Shown here: positions 23,610 through 31,338 of the stretch, one piece after another
Layout: each line of letters begins with the position of its first letter
Position numbering within the stretch: the first letter of the stretch is position 1
IMG/VR virus record: IMGVR_UViG_3300022853_001508
Location: 28,166 to 92,165 of that record
DNA from: a virus
Direction: 5' to 3' (one strand)
Length of the DNA stretch: 64,000 nt
The notes under the pieces: generated by a model
What the model was told of the DNA's origin: nothing
The model's database searches: none
The model's input: the letters and a program-made list of their open reading frames with translations, nothing else
Position numbers and translations under genes: made by a program

Positions 23610-23635
23610 ATTGGAAATTCGCAGAATGCAGCCCT

Positions 23636-24157
23636 TTAGACTTGAGATGCGGTTTTGAATATTTGGAAGTCTCCCTCACCTTGGAAGAAAGCTGAGTCGG
23701 CAAACACATTAGCTATGTCTAAGGCAGACTCGTACAACCTTCTGTCTTTCTTAGAATGGAGCGGATAGCTCTCATTTTTGCTGTCGGTGTTTAGTGTGTG
23801 GAGATACAACTCTAGAGAGATGTAATTTCTTTTAGAGTTATAATTCAAGTTATCTGGAATATTCCAAATTGTGATATTGTCTTTTGGCTTTGTAAAATAA
23901 TAATGCTGTTCAAGCTCTTTAGAAGCAGAGCTTTTAAAAGCTCTGTTTATGTTTTTATCAATAAGTCGATGTAACTCTTGATTTGACATGTTGACGTGCT
24001 TTGGTGCTGGTTTCGTCCAAAAACTTACTTGAATATAAACCGTAGTTGGGGCATCACGTTTTTCAGTTGCTCCAATCTTTACTTTTACTTTAGAATTATT
24101 TAATTCCACTGATGGAACTGCTAACTCTCTTGCGGCTCTTTCAATTACTCTGCTCAT
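23636..24157 (-). CDS. Hypothetical head-module protein, 173 aa
   Basis: Not recognised by family. It is a soluble alpha/beta protein with a central hydrophobic strand TTVYIQVSFWTKPAP and a helix MSNQELHRLIDKNINRAF. It lies just upstream of the prohead protease within the head gene block and on the same strand. A role in head assembly is inferred from its place only. Confidence 0.55.
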   Translation of the reverse strand: MSRVIERAARELAVPSVELNNSKVKVKIGATEKRDAPTTVYIQVSFWTKPAPKHVNMSNQELHRLIDKNINRAFKSSASKELEQHYYFTKPKDNITIWNIPDNLNYNSKRNYISLELYLHTLNTDSKNESYPLHSKKDRRLYESALDIANVFADSAFFQGEGDFQIFKTASQV

Positions 24158-24193
24158 TACATAATATAGTAATGAGTTTCTAAAAAATCAAAT

Positions 24194-25021
24194 TTATAAT
24201 TTCTTAAGCGTCTGGTTTAAGTCTGCTACGTGAAAAATGTACTCGTCACTCACTAAAATTTCAGCCCCAACTTCTCGCATAAGCTTTTCTTTAAACGTCT
24301 CAAGCAAAGTGATGTCTTCTCTTAATGTGCACACATCTAGTTTCCTTTGAAGATTTTTTCGAGTTTCCTCTCTAAGTGTTTTTATATAAGTTATTCTCTG
24401 CTCTCCTTCTGCAGTGAGAACCTTAAACAACTGTTGCTCGTCTTCATTTAAGTGAGAAAATCTTTCGTTAAAGTTTGATACAGCATTTTTTGTGATGTAT
24501 TCCCAAGCTTTACCAAGTTTAGGATGAGTTGCTATTTCGTCGCTCTTAGAAGATTCTTCTTTTACTTCTCGTGTAAGATGGGTAATTATTTCACTGTAAG
24601 CATTTGCTTCTGACTCAAAATCGTTGAAAGCAGTGTTTGTGTTAGATTCAATTAGTGTGTTAATTGCCTCATACAAACCTCTTTTGTCTTCGCGTGCTGT
24701 AACAGTTGATTTATCTGGAGCTCCAAGAAGATTTGTTCTAAGCTTTAAATTCTCAGCAGTAATCTTGTGCCACTTAAGGCTTTTAATTAAAGTTAAATTC
24801 TGATTAAGAAACCTCTCAGCAAGACTCTCTTTCTCAAACGGCTTAGCCATCTCAATGTTTTTATAAATAAAATGCTGTCTTTTCAGAGAAGGACTCTTTT
24901 TTACAGTTTCCATAAATCGCATAAGAGTGTCACCCTCGTATCCTCTAGATAGTTCGACAGATGCCTTTTTAGCGATTGATTCCTTTAATACTCCGAAGTT
25001 TAGTGAAGTCATCTTCATCAT
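24194..25021 (-). CDS. Hypothetical helical head-module protein, ~276 aa
   Basis: The frame is open to a TTG at 25048, but the late-type promoter at 25027-25041 overlaps that region, so the ATG at 25021 (MMKMTSLNFGVLKES) is the likely start. The protein is nearly all helical with many Glu/Lys pairs and probable coiled coil near residues 190-250. No domain is recognised. It opens the minus-strand head module that continues to the capsid gene. A core or internal-protein role is possible, not shown. Confidence 0.55.
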   Translation of the reverse strand: MMKMTSLNFGVLKESIAKKASVELSRGYEGDTLMRFMETVKKSPSLKRQHFIYKNIEMAKPFEKESLAERFLNQNLTLIKSLKWHKITAENLKLRTNLLGAPDKSTVTAREDKRGLYEAINTLIESNTNTAFNDFESEANAYSEIITHLTREVKEESSKSDEIATHPKLGKAWEYITKNAVSNFNERFSHLNEDEQQLFKVLTAEGEQRITYIKTLREETRKNLQRKLDVCTLREDITLLETFKEKLMREVGAEILVSDEYIFHVADLNQTLKKL

Positions 25022-25026
25022 TGCGT

Positions 25027-25041
25027 GTTTTTCATAAATAA
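25027..25041 (-). promoter_or_regulatory. Late-type promoter
   Basis: TTATTTATGAAAAAC on the minus strand, two mismatches from the consensus, about six bases before the ATG at 25021. It rules against the TTG start at 25048. Confidence 0.5.
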
Positions 25042-25153
25042 CTGACAAAAGAGAAAAAGAAAACCCATTGAAGCAATAGGGCTGCTTTGTGGATAAAAAT
25101 ATTGATTTTCGTTAGAATTATAACACACAAATTAAACAAAATCAATACATCAC

Positions 25154-27451
25154 ATGGCTAATTATAAACACACTAAATTAAAGGATGGTCGATTTCTTTT
25201 GAGTGAAGAATTCACAACAGACACACCCAGGGACATAAAGCCAACGGCGTCGCCTACTCACCATCTTTTTATAATCGACTGTTCAGGTTCGATGTGGAAT
25301 GAATTATTGGAAATCAGAAAAGACCTATACAACAAAATCTCAACCCTACTAAGAGATACAGATTCGGTCTCAATCATCTGGTTTTCTGGAAAAGGGCAGT
25401 ACGGCGTACTTGTTGAAGACTTCCAGGTCAAAAGCGACACAAGTCTTAAAAACCTTAAAAAACTTATTGATTCACAACTTACTTCACGTGGACTTACAAC
25501 ATTCTGTGAACCACTACAAGAAGCTCAGGCCCTAATTAACAACGATAGAGAGAGAAATTCAGGCAAGCTTTACTCGCTATTCTTTTTGACAGATGGTTAT
25601 GACAACGGATGGAGCGAGAGCCAAATTCTAGAATCAGTAAGTGAAATTGCTCCAAACCTGGCTTCGGCTACGATTGTTGAGTACGGTTACTACTGCAACA
25701 AAGACTTGTTAAACAAGATGGCTACTGAGGTTGGTGGAGCACACATCTTCGCAGAAGACTTCCAAGACTACGAGCCGTACATGGAAAAGCAGTTTACTCA
25801 GAAAATGATGTCAGCGAGAAAGTATGTTACTCTCTCAGAGAACGCCATTGATGGCTTTGCTTACTCGTATGACGACGAAGGAAATGTCATCTCTTACAAA
25901 GTAAACTCTGACAACGAAGTTTTCGTTGACCCAGAATCAATCAGCACTGTATCTTACATGACAAGCTCAGCGCCGCGTACTTCGACGGAAATCGATACCG
26001 TGGACTATAAACTTGCATCAGGAACCCCAGATGCGTACTCTAACATCTTACAACCGATGTACGCTGGTATGATGGCTTACTCAAGAAGTAACGACTTCAA
26101 CACAATCTCTGACATGCTTAGAGTAGTGGGTGACGCATATTTCATTGTAAGAAAAGCAAACACTTTTGGTACTCAGAAAATCAACGAGCTTGAAGCTGAG
26201 TTGATGGCAACGATGCAAGACCCTGAAAAAATGTTCAGGGATGGATATAACCCAGACTTGGAGCCTGCAGAAGATGCTTATTGTGTCATGGACATGATTG
26301 ACGACTTAATGACTTCTGAGGACGCTAAATGGTATCCTTCTCAAATGAAGTACAAGCGCATGTCTAGAAAAACTGAGCGCAAAGACGTTTCAGACACGGA
26401 TAGAGAACAAGTTGACTTACTTCTCTCTGAGAATAAGATTGATGATGCAATGTCTATGTTGCAAAAAATCAAAGACAACAAAATTGGCTTCATCAACGAA
26501 GACAAAGACAAAGGCTTCCCAATTACTTCACTCACGTGGAATAACAAAAGAGCAAACCTTTCTGTTCAAGTGACGTATAAAGGCTACGTAAGTCTTCCAA
26601 CAAACAGTTTTGGTTTACCAGAAAGGTTTGACACGAACATATTTCGTAACTACAACATCATTAAAGACGGAGTGATTCACACATATATCCTTCCAGTATC
26701 ATTGGATTCGGATACATTCGAAAAACTCCAGGACAACGGACTCCTTAAAGATGAAATCTACAACGCTAATTCTGTTTATGACTTAGACTTTTCAAGTCTT
26801 CCAGTTATCAATCAGAAAATGGTTAGAGAAGCATCCGCCGAGGAGTTGTTCAGAAACCATTACGCTCTTACCAAGTTGAAAGCGAGAAACTCAGTATTCA
26901 ACTACTACAAGAAGTGTTACCTAGACGGTGCATCGAAATCATTCGCTGACACTTATGGTGAAGAAGCTACTGCGTGGTTGAAAGAGATTGGAATTAGTTC
27001 TTATGGATTCAACCCTAAAGTAACTTTGACTCCAACAACTGAGGAAGCGATGGTGAATACGATGGAGGTTAAAATCGACAAACTATCTTCTCTTCCTTCC
27101 GCTAAGGGAGTTGTTGAGAAGTTTGAGGCAAGCAAGCCGCTTACTGAGAGAGAAGAAATTCTCGAACCACACATCAAGGAGTTTTCTGAATTCTATAAAA
27201 TGGTTGAATCGATGGATGACACAAAGCGCACAAACATGATTCAAGATTGGATTGACAACAAGTCGGAGTTAATCAGAAAGGAAAAACGTGACCTGGAGAA
27301 CAGTATTTCTAGAACGAAGTTCTTGACTATTGTCGGAAAGAGCTGGTTCACGGATTTGGAGTCGAGAGACGACAAAGAGCTTACGCTTGAGGTGGACAAC
27401 CAGGAGCGCAAGTTTATTCTTGAAGACAAGATGTCTGCAATCAAGATTTAA
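25154..27451 (+). CDS. Large VWA-domain protein
   Basis: The 765-residue protein has a von Willebrand A domain at about residues 30-235. The metal-ion-dependent adhesion site is complete: DCSGSMW, the threonine in LTTFCEP, and LTDGYDNGW. Downstream ~530 residues are soluble alpha/beta sequence without a recognised domain, with long charged helices near the C-terminus. VWA domains bind protein partners through a divalent metal, often in chaperone or assembly complexes. There is no signal peptide, so it acts in the cytoplasm. It stands alone on the plus strand between a minus-strand head module and a terminator. A second VWA protein lies at 54664. Confidence 0.85.
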   Translation: MANYKHTKLKDGRFLLSEEFTTDTPRDIKPTASPTHHLFIIDCSGSMWNELLEIRKDLYNKISTLLRDTDSVSIIWFSGKGQYGVLVEDFQVKSDTSLKNLKKLIDSQLTSRGLTTFCEPLQEAQALINNDRERNSGKLYSLFFLTDGYDNGWSESQILESVSEIAPNLASATIVEYGYYCNKDLLNKMATEVGGAHIFAEDFQDYEPYMEKQFTQKMMSARKYVTLSENAIDGFAYSYDDEGNVISYKVNSDNEVFVDPESISTVSYMTSSAPRTSTEIDTVDYKLASGTPDAYSNILQPMYAGMMAYSRSNDFNTISDMLRVVGDAYFIVRKANTFGTQKINELEAELMATMQDPEKMFRDGYNPDLEPAEDAYCVMDMIDDLMTSEDAKWYPSQMKYKRMSRKTERKDVSDTDREQVDLLLSENKIDDAMSMLQKIKDNKIGFINEDKDKGFPITSLTWNNKRANLSVQVTYKGYVSLPTNSFGLPERFDTNIFRNYNIIKDGVIHTYILPVSLDSDTFEKLQDNGLLKDEIYNANSVYDLDFSSLPVINQKMVREASAEELFRNHYALTKLKARNSVFNYYKKCYLDGASKSFADTYGEEATAWLKEIGISSYGFNPKVTLTPTTEEAMVNTMEVKIDKLSSLPSAKGVVEKFEASKPLTEREEILEPHIKEFSEFYKMVESMDDTKRTNMIQDWIDNKSELIRKEKRDLENSISRTKFLTIVGKSWFTDLESRDDKELTLEVDNQERKFILEDKMSAIKI

Positions 27452-27469
27452 AGTTGAAAAGTTTTAAAA

Positions 27470-27505
27470 TAAAAGGCCTTGCAGAAATGTGAGGCCTTTT
27501 TGTTT
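27470..27505 (+). terminator. Rho-independent terminator
   Basis: AAGGCCT and AGGCCTT pair around a 12-base loop and are followed by T-rich sequence, 20 bases after the VWA stop. Confidence 0.75.
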
Positions 27506-27510
27506 TTCGC

Positions 27511-27518
27511 TATATTTG
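27511..27518 (+). promoter_or_regulatory. Host-type -7 box
   Basis: TATATTTG fits the Bacteroidetes TAnnTTTG element, 18 bases before the ATG at 27537; no convincing -33 TTTG is seen at N19. Confidence 0.35.
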
Positions 27519-27536
27519 AAAATTAATATTATAAAA

Positions 27537-27851
27537 ATGGACGCAACGAAGCATGCAGAACAAATTCTAGAGATTCTTGAGATAGCTGGAAAAAAAGGGA
27601 AGGATAAGACGAAAGTTTTAAATATGTGCCTGAACAATTTCTTCGACCACGTCTCAGGAGAGTTGTTTGAGCAGAAAACGTTCGAAGCTCCAGATGTATT
27701 TTACAGACAACTAGAGGAAAATACCGTAAGCATGCTTGATGCTGGCGACGCTGACGATAAGCAAGAGTTTATGAAATCCGTTTCGGCCCTGAGAGTGCTT
27801 TTGAATAAGCCAGCGCCGAGGGAAGAGTCTATTGAGGAAGAACTTCAGTAA
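27537..27851 (+). CDS. Hypothetical helical protein, 104 aa
   Basis: Start chosen at MDATKHAEQILEIL; the frame is open 16 codons further up but that part overlaps the terminator and promoter. The product is acidic and all-helical with no known domain. It follows the VWA gene but is separated by a terminator. Its 3' end overlaps the C-terminal fragment of the split S24/S26-like gene on the other strand by about 23 bases. Confidence 0.55.
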   Translation: MDATKHAEQILEILEIAGKKGKDKTKVLNMCLNNFFDHVSGELFEQKTFEAPDVFYRQLEENTVSMLDAGDADDKQEFMKSVSALRVLLNKPAPREESIEEELQ

Positions 27852-27951
27852 CCTTTCCGTATACTTGTCGAGTCCACCCGTTTGTACCGCCTTTATTATT
27901 TCCAATCAAACAACCTTTTTGCGGGTCTAAAGCTTTGACCAGGTTAGGTTT
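27829..27951 (-). pseudogene. C-terminal fragment of an S24/S26-like-fold protein
   Basis: A minus-strand frame without a start reads LVKALDPQKGCLIGNN, then GGTNGWTRQVYGKVTEV and stops. This is the usual ending of the small phage S24/S26-like (LexA-peptidase-fold) proteins, and it continues the N-terminal part at 29149-29382 (ending YTN before unrelated sequence). The two halves are separated by about 1.2 kb carrying a GIY-YIG endonuclease. Whether splicing restores the gene is unknown. Confidence 0.55.
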
Positions 27952-28780
27952 TCTTTTTATAATACTTTTTATAAAAAACTTTAAAATGCTTACTGTCTTC
28001 TAATTTATAATTTAAGCAATCGTTCAAATTATCAAAAGTCACTAATTTTCTTTGATTTGTTTTTAGCTTTTCTAAGGCATGCTTTTTATCTCCAAGTGTT
28101 TCGAAAATTAGTTTATTTTTATTGTCATAAAAAAACCAATATCGAGCACTGGGGTGAATGTCCATTATTTTTGGCCGTCTCCCTTTCATGGCGTCACTTC
28201 TTTTTTTATTACTTTCTTCACTATGTTTTCTTCCAGTGTGAAATCCGCTAATGCTTTTTCTTGATTTAATCCCTTTTTCTGTTTGAAAATACTTCTTTAG
28301 CGTATTACTAATTTTACCCTTACATTCATTGGATACTTTTCTCCCTTTTAATGCTTTGCCTACCTTTTTACCTACTTCCTCAGCTGTTATATTGACGTAT
28401 TTTCTTTTTTTTCCTTTTCTAATTTTAGAAAAAAGAGCCTTTAGCTCTTTCGCTTTCTTCTCTCCATAGTATTCTTCATAAGTTTTACCTTTTTTACCCT
28501 CAACAAGAACTAATTTACCACCAGTTCCGCCTTCAGATATATTGTATCCAATTTCCTTGTCAGTCGCTTTATAAAATTTAATCCAATATATTTCCTGCTT
28601 ATTTAAACACTTTCTGTCGGAACAAACCTCTAGCACTTCCTTTTTAAAATTATCTTTTCCATATTTCTTAATCGCTTTATGAAGAAGTAACCCCGACCCT
28701 AAATATTTAGGATTGTCATTTGAGTCTTGCCCTATGTAGATTTTTTTATTTATTACGTTCGTTGTTTTGTAGATTATCAT
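27944..28780 (-). CDS. GIY-YIG homing endonuclease with NUMOD3-type repeats
   Basis: The 278-residue protein begins with the GIY-YIG nuclease domain (IIYKTTNVINKKIYIGQDS, then YLGSGLLLHKAIKKYG and the catalytic Glu in NKQEIYWI). The C-terminal part has several HSEESNKKRSDAMKG-type DNA-binding motifs typical of phage homing endonucleases. Its last codons overlap the resumed S24/S26-like coding sequence. A late-type box lies nine bases upstream. It is part of the inserted segment that splits the S24/S26-like gene. Confidence 0.9.
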   Translation of the reverse strand: MIIYKTTNVINKKIYIGQDSNDNPKYLGSGLLLHKAIKKYGKDNFKKEVLEVCSDRKCLNKQEIYWIKFYKATDKEIGYNISEGGTGGKLVLVEGKKGKTYEEYYGEKKAKELKALFSKIRKGKKRKYVNITAEEVGKKVGKALKGRKVSNECKGKISNTLKKYFQTEKGIKSRKSISGFHTGRKHSEESNKKRSDAMKGRRPKIMDIHPSARYWFFYDNKNKLIFETLGDKKHALEKLKTNQRKLVTFDNLNDCLNYKLEDSKHFKVFYKKYYKKKT

Positions 28781-28788
28781 GCATGTAT

Positions 28789-28803
28789 TTTACCTATAAA
28801 TAA
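28789..28803 (-). promoter_or_regulatory. Late-type promoter before the homing endonuclease
   Basis: TTATTTATAGGTAAA on the minus strand, close to the late consensus. Late expression of homing endonucleases is also known in T4. Confidence 0.45.
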
Positions 28804-28869
28804 GTAAAAATAACATGTAGTCGTCCTCGTACTTCACAGTGAACAGTGCTGTAAATTTTTACACTCGTA

Positions 28870-28898
28870 GAAACTTTTTTCTAATAACCACGTATATT
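28870..28898 (+). promoter_or_regulatory. Early-type promoter inside the inserted segment
   Basis: GAAAC, 16 bases, CGTATATT, eleven bases before the ATG at 28910. Confidence 0.6.
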
Positions 28899-28909
28899 AA
28901 AATAAAATC

Positions 28910-29005
28910 ATGAAAACATTAATATTTACAATTTTAACAGTACTGCTCTTTATAGGGTGCGAGCTTCTGGTTGAGATTATCGGATACCCTGGAGGAAGTT
29001 GGTGA
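28910..29005 (+). CDS. Small lipoprotein-like peptide
   Basis: A 31-residue frame starts MKTLIFTILTVLLFIGC, a short lipoprotein signal with a lipobox-like FIGC, and stops soon after (GYPGGSW). The next frame (28953-29103, EVGERNSDKLKVGI... to SMDYIEEGF) is open right across the stop, so the gene may be a ~60-residue lipoprotein with a frameshift, or two overlapping peptides. Small phage lipoproteins often block superinfection at the outer membrane. That function is inferred from type only. Confidence 0.4.
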   Translation: MKTLIFTILTVLLFIGCELLVEIIGYPGGSW

Positions 29006-29101
29006 AAGAAATTCAGATAAGTTGAAAGTTGGAATTTCTATAAACAGAGAATATCTAAGTGAGATATACGATAGTATGGACTATATCGAAGAAGGTTTTT
29101 A

Positions 29102-29194
29102 ATGAAACTCATAAGCCAAAAAAATAGAGAGAGCTTAGAGTACAGCTTTCATCGATGGAAGAAGGGCGGCGCACAAGAAGAGGGGAGAGTGTGA
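29102..29194 (+). CDS. Possible 30-residue basic peptide
   Basis: MKLISQKNRESLEYSFHRWK and ten more residues, with its ATG overlapping the stop of the preceding frame (TAATG). It runs antisense into the end of the S24/S26-like 5' part, close to the edge of the inserted segment. Weak on its own; the coupling to the early-type transcript is the only support. Confidence 0.25.
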   Translation: MKLISQKNRESLEYSFHRWKKGGAQEEGRV

Positions 29195-29382
29195 TAATTT
29201 GTGTAAAGCCCTCCTCTTACTTTGCAATAGACAATGTCGCCTACTTTTGCATTACTTAGTTCTAATGGAGCCAGGACGTGTTCTTGGTTTGAATGAATCA
29301 AAGGAACCATTGAGCTCCCTCGTTCTTTTGTGGTAAACGTTTCACCGTTCTCCAGCCTTTCTATTTTATAGTTTCTTCTCAC
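29149..29382 (-). pseudogene. S24/S26-like-fold protein, N-terminal part (gene split)
   Basis: The first ~62 residues match the small phage S24/S26-like family: KIERLENGETFTTKERGSSM, then VPLIHSNQEH and VGDIVYCKVRGGLYTN, with Ser in the GSSM position where LexA-type peptidases carry the nucleophile. After YTN the sequence turns into an unrelated 15-residue tail (YHTLPSSCAPPFFHR). The natural continuation is found 1.2 kb away at 27829-27951. The protein is therefore truncated unless the intervening DNA is removed from the RNA. Confidence 0.6.
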
Positions 29383-29439
29383 TAATCATTTTATTTTCTT
29401 ATCTAAGCTGTATCTTTGTTCTCATGTAGTTATACCTAA

Positions 29440-30729
29440 CTATACGATGATTTTGTCTTTTTGTTTCATTCCCTCGTAAACTTGCTCGTAGAAACTTGCT
29501 CTGATTCCATTAATTCTATCGATGGAATATTCATCCATCACCCAGTCGTGAAGATTGTCTGCAAGCTCCTGTCGGTACCCAGGGTCATCGACAACCTGCT
29601 TAATGGCGTTATACCACCCCTTTTTGTTGTTCTTAACCAAAATACCCGTCTCGCCGTCTTTAATAGTCTTAGAATAGATTCCGAAATCTTGCGCGATTAG
29701 CGCTTTTCTTTTAACACCCGCTTCAATAACTTTCAACTCAGATTTTACTTTGTTGAAAATGTGAGGTCGCTTAACTATTTTTGCCTTCTGGCCCTGACCT
29801 ACTTGTTGAGTGTAATGGTCTACTAGAGGAGCTAAACAAACATCACAATGGTCGTAATGGGTTGCATATGTTTTCAAAGGTAAAGTCCAGCGTCTCAAAT
29901 ATGGTTTTTCATCCATGTTTGGATACTTTTCATTTTTAATTTTATACAGCCAGTTAAAATACTCCTTGTCCTCTTTTAGAAGCTGGTAGTCTGCTGTAAA
30001 TATTCTTTCGAATTGCATCCAAATCGTCTCGTGTGGTTGGATAGGTCTTTCGTGCCTGTTCCCATTGTCGTCGATGCTGGTCAGATTACCTCTGGTATCA
30101 AATCCACACATTACAATCTGTGTCTTATCCTTCAGCTCTTGGTCCTTATTAAGCATCTCCATTGAGTCACGCAGAAGAAACAAGTCATGTAAGTGAGATG
30201 ACCCACCAATCCAAGCAACTCTTGTACGGTCAGTAGGGTTTGGAACCGCTTCACTCCTCCACATCTTAGCTTCGGGGTTTACAGCGTTCGGAATCACAAC
30301 CACATTTTTATTGACCTCTTTGATTTTTTCTGCAAAAATCTCTGTGGTCGTAGTGACCCAATCAACAAGTTTCAAATTGTTCTCTATATGCTTGTCAATT
30401 TTTTCAGCTTTCACCAAATCATAAAGAGGGTGAGTTGGAGGCGGACTCCAGAAGTCGTCAATATCCATCACCAGCACAGTCCCTTTGGATTGAAGCTCCG
30501 CGAATAGTTTCTCAGATGCTTCAAATGGCCCAAGCTGTCTGTGGAAATGAATTATATCAAATGATGACAGGTAGTTTATATTGGTAAAATCAGGAGTGAC
30601 ATCAATCTTAATTTGGAGCTCCTCTTTGTGGGATTTCCTAAGTTGCTGAGCCATCCAGATTGAGCGAAAATGCCCGACGCCTTGCACATCTGACGGGCAA
30701 ACTAGCAATTTAATTCTTTTATTCTCCAT
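29440..30729 (-). CDS. GT-B glycosyltransferase (GT4-like)
   Basis: The 429-residue protein shows the GT-B layout: an N-terminal Rossmann half (LLVCPSDVQGVGHFRSIWMA, DIIHFHRQLG), a middle WVTTTTEIFAEKIKE with VVVIPNAVNP, and a C-terminal donor half with RVAWIGGSSHLHDL and SKTIKDGETGILVKN. It should transfer a sugar from a nucleotide donor. It is the only glycosyltransferase on the minus strand here and has no sugar-pathway neighbours. Its ATG lies inside the last codons of the upstream endonuclease remnant. Confidence 0.85.
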   Translation of the reverse strand: MENKRIKLLVCPSDVQGVGHFRSIWMAQQLRKSHKEELQIKIDVTPDFTNINYLSSFDIIHFHRQLGPFEASEKLFAELQSKGTVLVMDIDDFWSPPPTHPLYDLVKAEKIDKHIENNLKLVDWVTTTTEIFAEKIKEVNKNVVVIPNAVNPEAKMWRSEAVPNPTDRTRVAWIGGSSHLHDLFLLRDSMEMLNKDQELKDKTQIVMCGFDTRGNLTSIDDNGNRHERPIQPHETIWMQFERIFTADYQLLKEDKEYFNWLYKIKNEKYPNMDEKPYLRRWTLPLKTYATHYDHCDVCLAPLVDHYTQQVGQGQKAKIVKRPHIFNKVKSELKVIEAGVKRKALIAQDFGIYSKTIKDGETGILVKNNKKGWYNAIKQVVDDPGYRQELADNLHDWVMDEYSIDRINGIRASFYEQVYEGMKQKDKIIV

Positions 30730-31108
30730 ATGATATCAGTGATTCTATTATTTTATTTTTATCTGCATTATATTCAGATTCCCAAATAGTAAGGTGATTG
30801 AATCCAGACTTAATTGCAAGCTTTTTCTTATTATCATCAGCTTTCCAAAGTTCTTTAGCTGTTTTGTTTTTATGAGGATGAATAAAACTAGGTAAATATT
30901 TTAAAGGATTACAATGCCAATAGTCTCCATTATATTCTATAAGAAGATTTTTATCAGGGATGTATATGTCGAACTTGAATGATTCTAACGAAAACTGAGA
31001 TTCAGATTTTATGCTTTTTTCTCTGAGTCTATTTACTATCTCTCTTTCAGCTTTTGATACTGGAGCACATTTTAGCCTTCCTTCTTTTTGACCTTGAATT
31101 GCATTTTT
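30719..31108 (-). pseudogene. Truncated Vsr/I-Bth0305I-like homing endonuclease
   Basis: An open frame of about 129 codons has no usable start codon and is preceded directly by TAA. It reads AIQGQKEGRLKCAPVSKAER, then FKFDIYIPDKNLLIEYNGDY followed by WH, then KKLAIKSGFNHLTIWESEY. The D...IEYNGDYWH core is that of the Vsr-like (EDxHD) homing endonucleases. The N-terminus is missing exactly where the IS200/IS605-like element begins. It is probably dead, although its catalytic half is well preserved. Confidence 0.7.
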
Positions 31109-31188
31109 ACATTACGGAGCGTAAAGCCCACTCATCACGTAGTGTGGGTGGGATGTAAGCGACCTTATCTTAATTATTTTAAATAAAT

Positions 31189-31219
31189 TTTGTTATTTCT
31201 TTAAACTTTTGTATTTTTG
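31189..31219 (+). promoter_or_regulatory. Bacteroidetes-type promoter inside the element
   Basis: TTTG, exactly 19 bases, TATTTTTG: a perfect match to the Bacteroidetes sigma consensus TTTG-N19-TAnnTTTG, reading toward the right end. Confidence 0.6.
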
Positions 31220-31225
31220 TACATT

Positions 31226-31338
31226 AAGAAATATTTTGTCAGGAACTGACAGAAAAAATCAAGGTAAGTTGCCAACACTAGTTGGAGCGTTGACCCTTGA
31301 AGCCCATCCCATCGCCTCTGGCGTGGGTGGGTAGTTCA
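31226..31338 (+). ncRNA. Structured RNA, possibly omega-RNA-like
   Basis: Downstream of the promoter come three successive stem-loops: GTCAG-GAA-CTGAC (31238-31250), CCAAC-ACTA-GTTGG (31272-31285), and a 12-pair stem with two bulged T (31302-31331). There is no open reading frame. TnpB guide RNAs have this arrangement and take their guide from sequence just beyond the right end, here TTAGAGTAATCTTGAAC, the 3' end of the neighbouring gene. Confidence 0.45.

Noticed and set aside
25022-25048. TTG start for the 24194 gene
   Set aside because: The late-type promoter overlaps it, so transcripts would begin downstream. The ATG at 25021 is preferred.
28810-28870. Possible tRNA-like fold
   Set aside because: Short pairings exist, but no acceptor stem, T-loop (GTTCRA) or anticodon arm can be laid out. 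I found no tRNA gene in the window.
27952-29190. Group I intron core around the GIY-YIG gene
   Set aside because: GACTA and TAGTC-like elements occur (about 28812 and 29085) but in the wrong order for P7 on the coding strand, and no splice junction ends in G. Left open as a finding, not called as an intron.
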